NCBI GenBank assembly: GCA_029204225.1
Contig: CM055111.1
Coordinates: forward strand, 30,168,717 to 30,232,716
Origin: Diphasiastrum complanatum
Taxonomy: Eukaryota; Streptophyta; Lycopodiopsida; Lycopodiales; Lycopodiaceae
DNA: 64,000 nt
Direction: 5' to 3'
Under the pieces are notes generated by a model. That model was not told the origin of the DNA. It was given only the letters and a program-made list of their open reading frames with translations, and did not search any database. A program made the translations under genes and the position numbers. Shown piece by piece: positions 55,150-64,000 of this stretch (its first letter is position 1; each line of letters begins with the position of its first letter).

Positions 55150-55560
55150 GTTTTCACAGTAGATGACAACATCATCTAAGAATACCACTAGGTATTGACC
55201 CCAGTATGGACGAGAAGCCTCGTTAATATACAGTCAAAATGACCTAAGCTTATTCTTCAAAACCAAAAAAAAAAATTCAATATAGCTAAAGTAGACCAAT
55301 AGATATCCAGTATCTATATTCAAAATGGTACAAGGAATTCAATTCCTCCAAGAAGATCTTTAATCGCATTATCCGATAATCTAGAGATGTAAACCTCTAT
55401 CTGAATTTCCCATACAAATATGCACATATCTATTCCACCAAGTACTGGAGTACCCCCAAATTTGTTCCCAATGGATTGCAATAATCCAGTTCAAAATTGT
55501 GATTTAACAAGAGTCTGCACATGGCTTTACCTTCACATAAACAACTCATCTGGTTGGTAC
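55150..55560 (-). pseudogene. Degenerate Ty3/gypsy RT
   Basis: Minus strand has YLVVFLDDVVIYC (about 55195-55155), the FxDD catalytic box, preceded by a very degraded stretch resembling the palm (DLLGG..F). Many stops. Orientation is opposite to the gypsy at 52966, so they are separate elements. Confidence 0.6.
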
Positions 55561-56799
55561 TATCATTCCCAAATTCCTACTATCTGAGAGTTACAACTCT
55601 TAGGAAGAAGGCTCATTATAGTACAAATGTGAACCAAGTGTCATTCTCGTTCCATGTCACAATTTTCCATAACAAAATAGGGTCAACTCATGGTCCTATA
55701 GATATTCAAAATAAATTCAACTTAGTGAATTCAAAAAACCGGTGCTATGCAATTTCCTTACAGGGATTCTTAACCAACCCAAATTACACAACACTATCAC
55801 ATTTACCTACTCAGGTGTCTCATTTTATTTCTCCCTTGGATTTTTCGGTCACCCGAAATTTCTTTTAGCGAAGGTCCCCGAAATTTCTTTTGACACAAGT
55901 AAATGTTAGACTACTTCCTTTTTGACCACACCGGTTTATTTTCATTACTTCATTAAAGCTACCTGAATCAATGGAAAATCAATAAAATTTGATTCCAGGT
56001 ATTCTTTACGATATTCAATACACTTGTTTTTTAATCGAATATAGAATTACCTCCCAAAAATTACGACCTTATTCCATTTATTCACTTTAACAAGTATATG
56101 AAAAGCTTTAGTTTCCACAATCCTAAAGATCAAAATCTTTTAGGATAACCTATCGATGAAAAGGAAGAATGAAAAAAAAAATTACTATTTAAGTCAAATT
56201 ACTAGGAGTAATATCACTCCAGAGTTAAAACGATAAAAGCACAGTACCAGGAACCCATAATTCCACTAACTGGGTACTTGTCTGGAGAACTAACCCACTA
56301 CCAGTATTTTGTCAAGATCAGTTACCAATGTAAAGACCACTAGGGACAAACCCCTAATATGAGGATAGGAAAACAAAGAGAGACTGTGGAGCAAAACCAC
56401 GCAACCAATTCTAGATCCCTCCTGGAGAATTCTCTTGGATCTAGCCCCCAAGCTATGCCAATGTGACAGCAAGAGGAGAAGAGATCATCAGGTAACCTAG
56501 ACCAAGTGAACGACGAGATAATCTCTACCTCAATATATAGAGAGTAGGATCCTGTGCATGAGTCCATGCAATCCCCATGTAGGTCAACTATAAATAGGTT
56601 ACAGCTCTTCATGCATACCTCCTGCCTATATCAACCACACGCACATGCACTACTCCATATGTCTCAATTAGAGTGTCTGGGTCCTCTCAAGGTTATTAGT
56701 CACCAATAGGCCTTGACGTGGAATTAAATCTAGGCATGACCAACAAACTCGAACATTGGAGGGCTAGACTACCATATTAGGACTATTCCATGTCCTTAG
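55561..56799. other. Uncharacterised stretch, possible gypsy remnant
   Basis: Short ORFs only. 56290-56620 has LTR-like composition on the minus strand, but no ends or primer site were identified. Confidence 0.35.
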
Positions 56800-57470
56800 C
56801 TAAATATGGCCGTAACAGAAGTACTACTAGTTACATAGGTATGTACTTAGCTAGCCACATGGCATTCCAAAAGGATTTCTTCTCAACTCTTGTACCTTTT
56901 GTAGGTTGTGAAAAGTCTATTCTAATAGCAAGTGATCAAGAATGTAGAATAGATGGAGTGGGAACTACTTCAAAATGTACTCTATGTTCCTACACTCACT
57001 AAGAGTTTGCTAAGTGTACGACAATTGATAGATGATGCTCTAGATGTCTAGTTTAAGCAAGGTGTTTGCTCCATTATGATGAATGATACTTTCATTGTAA
57101 ACGGATTCAAGCAAGGAAGGCTTTTTAAGCTTGATGCTAATGTATTTCTTGGAAGTGTGAACATGGATAAGGAGGATGTTAATCAAGTGGAGCTTTGGCA
57201 TAAGAGGTTGGGCCATCCCAACTTCAAATCAATGGAGATTCTATGCACAAAGGATCTTGCTCTCAGCCTTCCAAAGACATTTTCAAAGTGTGAAAAAAGT
57301 TGTGAAGTTTGTAGCCTCTCAAAGGCACACAAGCTACCTTTTGCTAACTCTTCCAATAGATCTGCTAAACATTAGATCTCATTCATAGTGATCTGCACTC
57401 TTTTTATCAAGAATCTAATGGAGGTGCATTAAGATATGTATCTTTTATTGATGACTAGATACACTTGGAT
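56800..57470 (+). pseudogene. Ty1/copia protease and GAG-pre-integrase (family G)
   Basis: Degraded protease (YLASHMAFQKDFF, where DSGA is lost), then an open GAG-pre-integrase 57076-57375: GRLFKLDANVFLG, LWHKRLGHPNFKSM and CEVCSLSKAHK. A few integrase codons follow (LDLIHSDLHSF, YVSFIDD) to about 57470, then a jump to RT. Related to family I at 27700. Confidence 0.82.
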
Positions 57471-58407
57471 TCATGATGGTATACAAGAAGTGAAAATAGC
57501 ATTGTCTAAAGAGTCTAAGAAGGTGAATCTTGGTGTTCTTCATTTCATACTAGAAAAAGAAGTATCAAGAGACAAATATTTGAGTTTTATTTGTTAATCC
57601 AAATATGCTTCTTCTATCTTAGATAAGTTTGAATTGAAAGATTTTAAAGGAGTAGATACTCCTATGGAGCAAAATGTGAAAGTCTCTAATGGTGATGATG
57701 AAGCATCCTTTGAGGACATCACACTATATAGAAGACTTGTAGGCTCTCTAATCTATCTTACTATAACTAGACCTGATCTAAGTTATAGTGTAGATAAGCT
57801 AAGCCAATCTATGCAAAATCCATTGGTTTGCCATTGGAAAAATACAAAAGGGGTGTTCAGGTACATCGCGGCCACCAAGAACTTTTGCATTTTGTATCAT
57901 AGATCTAACCTTGCTTTGAGGGCATATTCGGATGCTGATTTTGCAGGTGATAAGGTGGATAGGAGGTCCACAAGTGCTTTTGTTACCTTTCTTTGCAATG
58001 GCATAGTGTCTTGGCATTCCAGAAAGTAAGACACAATTTCTCTATCTTCAACCGAGTCGGAATACAAGGCATTTACATCAACAACCAAGGAGGTTTTGTG
58101 GTTGAAGAGGCTTTTGGTGGAGTTACAAGTCATGGAGGCCAAGGAGCAACCAATCATATATTGTGACAACCAATCAAGCCAAACATTAGCAACCAATCCC
58201 ACATTCCATGCAAGGAGCAAGCACATAGAGATTGCTCACCAATTTGTGCGGGAAAAGGTTCAAGCAAAGGAGATCAAGCTACAACATGTATCTTCTTCAG
58301 ATTGCCTTGTTGATCTACTCACTAAAGCCTTGCCAAAGGCTTCATTTATCAAGTTAAGATTAGCCTTAGGAGTTGTAGATAGATATATCATAGATGTATC
58401 AATGTAA
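57471..58407 (+). pseudogene. Ty1/copia RT end and RNase H (family G)
   Basis: Picks up at the RT connection: KFELKDFKGVDTPMEQNVK, LYRRLVGSLIYLTITRPDLS, then RNase H YSDADFAGDKVDRRSTSAF, a stop at 58027, SSTESEYKAF, CDNQSS, ARSKHIEIAHQFVREK, LVDLLTKALPK. Ends at 58405-58407. Integrase core and the RT catalytic domain are deleted between 57470 and 57480. Confidence 0.88.
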
Positions 58408-58421
58408 AAATTGAGGAGGAG

Positions 58422-58900
58422 TGTTAGATTTTAGCAATTTTCACATTGTTAAAGCAATTTGTTTGGTATCTACTTGGATCCACACTTGTGAGGACCTGTC
58501 CACATGTGTGAAATGACACTTGTAATATTCAGATCCATTGCACTTAAATTCTATTTGAGTCGAATGTCAAATCTCCTAAATCGTAGGAGTTATCTCCTAT
58601 ATTGTAGGAGTCTAGAAGGTCAACACTAACCACCAATGGATGATGTGGAAAATTAGATAGATCTTATCCAAAGTGGATATGAATGAGCACAATGAGTTGT
58701 CCCACACGTGTTGGAAGCAACATAGAGAGAGATTATGATGATTGTGTACTTGATCCATGATGAATCCATTGTGATGTTAGTAAACATATTTTCTATTATC
58801 AGGTCATACACCTGTTGTACTTTACACGTGTAAAGCCTTTGGATCATCTTTTTTTACTGTTCTTGCTTGGATCAATAGAAATTGTCAAGTAGAAGCTAGA
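58422..58900 (+). repeat. Copia 3' LTR (family G); end approximate
   Basis: Starts TGTTAGATTTTAGC after the purine tract AAATTGAGGAGGAG. The 3' end is not fixed; the next element's gag starts at 58977 with no recognisable primer site between. Confidence 0.65.
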
Positions 58901-58976
58901 ACTGGATGCTAGTGTTGATAAAGATCAAGATCCCCTCTCTTAACGTCATCAATATATTGACAGACTAAAGTTTTTG

Positions 58977-59760
58977 ATGGATTCTCAAAGTAAAGCCAGT
59001 CTTATTGTAGACAAGCTCAATGGATCCAATTACTACTTGTGAAAATTTAAGATGAAGACCTTGCTAATCACCAACGAGTTGTGGGATGTTGTCGTAGGTA
59101 TCGAAGTGAAGCCTAAAGATGACACAAAAGACTCAAATGGAATTCAAAGGATGGTAAAGCTTTTGCGCTTATTATTCCCAATATATCAGACACTTAGTTT
59201 CGCTACATATCTGAATTTCAAACTTCGAAAGGAGTATGGGACATCCTGAGCTCACTACATGATGTGAAGGACGTAACTTCTAAGTTACATCTATAAAAAA
59301 AATTCTTCACTCTCAAGATGTCATATAGTAATTCAATTCAGAATCACGTTAACCAGTTTAAGAATATCTTGCAGCAGATGGCCACTGTCGGATCAATCAT
59401 AGACGATCAAGATGCAATTATGAAATTGCTTTCAACCTTGTCCTCTACATATGAGAATTGGGTGATGATCATATCGACACACTCAGGTTTGACTCTTACC
59501 AGAGTTATCACTATGTTGCTACTTCATCGACTTCATCATCTCAACCTCTATATGTCAATAAAGGCTCAAAATGATAGAAGCAGAAAAGCTCTAAGCAGTT
59601 CGCATCAACTCAGAAGTTGACTCAAAGTCAAGAACAATTATCAAATCCACAGTCAAAGAAGAAGATGTTCTGTAAGTATTGCAAACGCACTAATCATGAG
59701 ATCTAGGATTGTAGGGTTCTCAAAGCAAAGAATGCCAGTAAGCAACTTGATCAACAAACG
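58977..59760 (+). pseudogene. Ty1/copia gag (family A-like)
   Basis: ATG at 58977: MDSQSKASLIVDKLNGSNYY, a stop, then KFKMKTLL, shifts, and an open block 59318-59620 with NQFKNILQQMATVGSIIDDQ and STYENWVMIISTHSGLT. The zinc knuckle CKYCKRTNHEI.DC is at about 59670-59715. It is close to the gags at 9445 and 13320 but clearly diverged. Confidence 0.87.
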
Positions 59761-61430
59761 AATGCAGTCACAAATCTCCCAATCTCGACATGTACGAAAG
59801 AGCATTTATGGTCAAAGACCAAAAGACACTATTGGATAATTCTTAGTTTCTGGATTCTAGAGCTACTCAACATATGACCAGTCATCATGAGTATTTTCAC
59901 TCCTATAGGCTTTACAATAGAATAAGATACGCTCATCTTGGAGATGATAGCATTCACACTATTGAAGGTAAAGGTACTGTGAGATTGAAATTCCAGCATG
60001 ATCAATTCAAACTACTATCAAATGTTTTGTATGTTTCTAAAATTTCTACAAGCACGTTATCAATAAATAGAATTACTGATTTAGGTCATAAGGTAGAGTT
60101 TGAGTCTGATCAGGGCCTAGAATTATTGATAGGACAAGTAAGATTCTTGCACTTGGCAAGAGGCATGGAAATTTATATAGATTGATACATTGTTATTCTA
60201 ATACTAGTCAAGCCTTGAAAACTTTTGTTCTTGTCAGTAATGCATTACTATGGCATCATCGATTAGGACACTTGAATCATACATTTGTTTCATACATCTC
60301 TAAACAATCTCTAGCACTTGATCTCGACTATTTATCCAACAAAGTCGACCTCCCTATCTATCATAGCTGCATCCTTGGAAAGTAGACTAGGATTCCCTTT
60401 AGATCAAGTCATAGGCATGCAACAAAAGATTCGTTAGATGTTGTTCATTCAGATATATGTGGTTCAATAGAGACTCCATCATTGCTAGATGCAAAGTATT
60501 TTATTACTTTTATTGACAAATATTCAAGAAGAACAACTGTTTATTTCATTAAGTAGAAATCAGAGGCTTTCAACAAGTTTTGACAATTCAAAGAGCCTGC
60601 AGAAAATCAAACTGGTAAAATAATTAAACCACTAAGCTTTGACAATGGGAGAGAATATATCTCTACCATATTCAAGGAATACTGTCTTAACAATACATTA
60701 CCTCCTATTCGCCTCAGTCAAATGGTCTTGCTGAGAGAAAGAACAGAACCTTAGTTGAATAAGAAAAGTGCATTTTATCACATGCGACACGTCCGAAGTC
60801 CTTCTAGGCTGCAATAGTTTCAACTGTAGCTTATATTCAGAACAGATGTCCTAATAAAGGTCTCTTAGAGAGAACACCATGCTAAGTTTGGACCGGCTCC
60901 AAATCTTCTTCATTAAACTTACGAGTTTTTGGATGTATCACTTATGCACAAATTCCACATGATCGCAGGAAAAAGCTTGACTTTCAGAGAATCAAGTCTA
61001 TTTTCATCAGCCACACTACTTCAGATAAAACTTATAAGTTGTATGATCCTATCGAGTCGAAGATGTTCACTAGCCGGGATGCGTCTTGATCGAAGATTAG
61101 TTTATCGACCTCAAAGGTAAAGAAAAAGCTCATATAGTCGAACTTCCAGACTCTTTTGGAACACCGGACTTTCAAGTTCCAAATTCAACTATTCCTATCA
61201 AAGGTCCAAGCACGTCTACTCTCAATGAACAACTTATCAACGACAAAGCTAAAGATGATGATGTTATGGTTCAACAACTACAACATGATGAAGATCAACT
61301 TCGATCATCACCCAGAAGATCGACAAGAGTCAGCACACCATCTAATAGGGATATCGACGAGTCTACGACTTAACATTGTTCAAGAGCCGATGACTGTCAA
61401 AGAGGCTCTCAATTAGCCCGATTCCGATCC
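59761..61430 (+). pseudogene. Ty1/copia protease, GAG-pre-integrase and integrase (family A-like)
   Basis: Protease with FWILE-type degradation near 59850 (the DSG Gly is Arg), then TSHHEYFHSYRLYNRI, HLGDDSIHTIEGKGTV. GAG-pre-integrase LLWHHRLGHLNHTF and the CC pair in YHSCILGK (60250-60385; first Cys replaced by Tyr). Integrase: VHSDICGSIETPSLL, TFIDKYSRRTTVYF, NGREYIS, NGLAERKNRTLVE with catalytic Glu (about 60735), linker with RRSTRVSTPSNR to 61416. Mirrored on the minus strand at 1-1163. Confidence 0.86.
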
Positions 61431-62295
61431 AAAGAGACCAAAAGCAAAAGCTGATTTATATTTCTGAACTAGGATACATTCATAATGTTTTAATCAGATA
61501 TAATCTGATGAATTCATATTAGCTCTCGTGAGCAATGGATCTAGGACTTAAGATGTTGAAGGAACAGTGTCCCCAAACAATCGAAGATAAGGAGCAGATG
61601 CGTGAGTATCCTTATCATTCAATTATAGGTTCTCTTATGTAATCTGTACTAGACCAGACATAGCTTTTGCAGTCAATTCCTTATGACCAATCCTGGTACA
61701 AACACATTGGAAGGCTCTTATCAGATTCATGTGATATCTTTGAGCTACTATCGACTTTTGTATTTGTTATAGAGGAGTCGACAACAAAAAACTCAATATT
61801 CTCAGTGATTACTCAAATGCAAGTTGGGCAGAGGAGATGTAGAAACTCGTAAGTCCACTTTAGGATTTACATTCTTCCTCAACAATGGTCCTACTTCATG
61901 GAGCAGTCGCAAGCAAACTTTGATAGCTCTATCTTCCATTGAATAAGAGTAAATCACAGCCTCTCAAGCTACAAAGGAAGTAGTATGGTTGAGAAACTCA
62001 CTTTCATATATGAGTCTGAATCAATATGCCTTGACAATCCTATTTTGTGATAATCAAAGTGTCATTGCATTATCAGCCAATCCTAGATTTCATTCCAGGA
62101 GTAAGCACATTGAAATTAAGTATCACTATGTCAAAAGCAAAGTTCTCAACAAAGATGTTGACTTGCAGTACTGTCGCATGCAAGATATGACAACAAATAT
62201 TTTTACTAAAGCATTAAGCTTGGATGCACACATGAAATTTTGTGTAGAACTAAGTTTGAAGGTCAAAGAATTCATGGCTTCCTATTCAGAGAGAG
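61431..62295 (+). pseudogene. Ty1/copia RT end and RNase H (family A-like), RT core deleted
   Basis: The linker jumps at about 61440-61480 to the RT connection (GYIHNVLIRYNLMN-like), so the YVDD domain is missing. Then REYPYHSIIGSL, TRPDIAFAVNS, THWKALIRF, RNase H with YSNASWAE (catalytic Asp is Asn) and an open block 61989-62290: FCDNQSVIALSANPRFHS, RSKHIEIKYHYVKSKV, TTNIFTKALS. Confidence 0.85.
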
Positions 62296-62955
62296 CATTG
62301 GATTATTCTCTTGATTATTGTCTAATCATTTTTAATCTTCATCCACTACATTATCTAGCTCTACAATTCTATGCATGTTTTTACACAGTCTGCAAAAGTA
62401 CACAGGAAATTGCTCACAGATGGATCCGACATATTGGACATCATCGACAAACTTCGAAGACTTCGATGAACTTCGGTAACTTTGACAAACTTCACCCACT
62501 TCGACAAACTTCGGAGACTTCAACCACTGCGGCCATGTCGATGAATGACATTTAATTGTTCCACTCGTTTTGAAGCTAAACACTTGCCCTAATCCTAGAG
62601 CAAGTAAATTTTCAAGAAGTACTAACTAGATGGATGCTAGGTCACTATGTCCCACTAGCCATTATGATTTATGACCTAATCAGCTATCCTACTACTGGAC
62701 GTTGCTGCATTTGCTTAGTATAAATAGTTGTTCATACTTCTATCATTTGAATTTCATAGAATTGAATAACATAGCAACTCTCTCAAGCTTTCAAGCTTGA
62801 ACACTGTTGAGTATTCTAGCTTAGTTCTTTAGAGTTCATTTAGAGTTTTGCTATTAGCGCTTACTGCTTATCAGCAAAAGTGCAATTCAGACAGAGATAT
62901 CAGTTGCTTAGAGATAACTTAGAGTACGTGATTTCTATCTGCAATGTCTCACACA
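62296..62955 (+). repeat. Copia 3' LTR (family A-like); both ends approximate
   Basis: Begins near TTGGATTATTCTCTTG, the counterpart of the family A LTR start, and contains TATA-like AGTATAAATAG (62718). An array of ACTTCG-type hexamers is at 62448-62530. The inner repeats TTCGCGAA of family A are not present. The repeat at 62957 begins where it ends. Confidence 0.6.
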
Positions 62956-62956
62956 C

Positions 62957-64000
62957 AGTTCATCCAATGCAAGTCTGATATCTTGCCCAATGGCTTCCAA
63001 CTAGCACCACCTCGTACTTCCATCACCCATGACCACCAATATGTATGTACCTCCAATCTAGCCCAGATTTCTCTTTGAACGAGAAATTTTCAAGCTATAG
63101 ATGCAAATTTCAATGCAACTATCACTTGACTTGACAATGCCACTGCCGATTATACCTGTGAGAGCGTTTCTCCAAATGTCACCCGACGTTGGTTGGTTCG
63201 AACTCCAAGACTTGAACTTGATCACGATAAATTTTCACCTGTAATTGGCATACCATGCCTACCTCTCACCTGTGATTGCTTGCCCTCTCAAAATTGTCGC
63301 CAATGATGAGTAATCATGCTGCCAAACTGCACTTTTGTCGCCAATACTAGCTTTCTCCACACAAATCCTCTATCATTCGCCCTCTCAAAATTGTTGCCAA
63401 TGATGAGTAGTCACACAAAACCAAAAAATACTATAAAGGCTCATTTTCATACATGTGGCTACTCAGCTAATCCAAATAGCCGTCTACGGGACAAATGACC
63501 GACTGATATAACAAGTGTAGGTCTAGTCCCGATTACTACTGAAAACTATAAATCCTAATTAACTGAAGATATGTACAGTTAATTGCAATACTGCATTTTG
63601 AGCTTACATAAAACTTATATTAAATCAAATCTGATTCTTAATATGATTCAAGTAGATAAGGCACATGAGACCTAGCAATGGAAATCCCCATAGCTCACAT
63701 TCACAAGGAGGAAGCAAGAAGCTCTCACTTGCAAATGAGCCAAAAGATCCAAAGATTGATGTCTCTTCCTTAGTTATAGACAATGCTCTTACTTAACTAA
63801 ACATAACTATGTTGAGGGATATTTAGCTCTTGTTAAGTATTATTTAAACTACATTGGGCCCTCATTGGCCTATTATCCTTATTAATTACTTTGAAGAGCC
63901 TAAAGAGGGAACCGCCTTGTTCTTAAGGCTAATATCTCCTTTGAGCCTACAAAGCTTACAATAAATATTCTAATGCGTTGATAAGCACTGATGTACTGAA
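62957..64000 (+). repeat. Long dispersed repeat, right copy (matches 1084-1712)
   Basis: Same orientation as the left-edge copy and similar over its whole length apart from the extra block at 63452-63845. It runs off the window, so its true end is unknown. Confidence 0.85.
63452..63845. other. ~390-bp block present in the right repeat copy only
   Basis: Left copy reads GGCTCATTTGGGCCATTATTG at 1561; the right copy has the same words separated by this block, which begins CATACATGTGGCTACTCAGC. It may be an insertion in the right copy or a deletion in the left. No coding sequence. Confidence 0.7.

Overview
The window looks like nuclear DNA of a land plant with a large, repeat-filled genome. The evidence is (i) spliced fragments of malectin-like/LRR receptor kinases with plant-type GT-AG introns, (ii) many Ty1/copia and Ty3/gypsy elements, several with an initiator-Met tRNA type primer site (TGGTATCAGAGC or variants), and (iii) long AT-rich stretches. 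A gymnosperm or fern is my guess from the retroelement density; the sequence does not settle the lineage. I see no rRNA gene, CRISPR array, prokaryotic operon or intact host gene.

Layout. 1-2104: minus-strand copia remnants interrupted by a repeat that recurs at the right edge. 2117-3560: a 769-bp-period direct duplication. 3567-5951: the 3' half of a receptor-like kinase in seven exons, all phase-consistent, with one in-frame stop. 5952-8328: AT-rich, no gene seen. 8329-13162: a copia gag running in frame into a DNA N4/N6-methyltransferase-like fragment, then two related LTRs in opposite orientation around a copia pol remnant. 13163-18459: gag of one copia joined to the RT of another, interrupted by a 1.6-kb insertion and closed by a 3' LTR. 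18577-19462: an unrecognised broken ORF on the minus strand. 20080-24175: a minus-strand gypsy element lacking protease and part of RT. 24266-29245: two copia elements in opposite orientation. 29245-34930: gypsy RT scrap and minus-strand copia remnants with LTRs. 35640-39510: the 5' half of a malectin-like receptor (signal peptide plus ectodomain exons) flanked by a shared repeat. 39510-42461: non-coding, simple repeats. 42462-47642: the most complete copia (minus). 47716-50210: gypsy with an open 471-codon gag. 50405-52965: copia INT-RT fragment carrying a 377-bp inverted-repeat element. 52966-56300: gypsy remnants in both orientations. 56800-62955: two plus-strand copia elements. 62957-64000: second copy of the left-edge repeat.

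How it fits together. The receptor pieces are not one intact gene: the kinase half lies upstream of the ectodomain half on the same strand, as expected if the window spans the end of one gene of a tandem receptor cluster and the start of the next, with a retrotransposon nest between them. Points most worth following are the gag-methyltransferase fusion, the recurrent TTCGCGAA-type palindromes in three copia LTR families, the unknown ORF near the gypsy pol, and the inverted-repeat element family.
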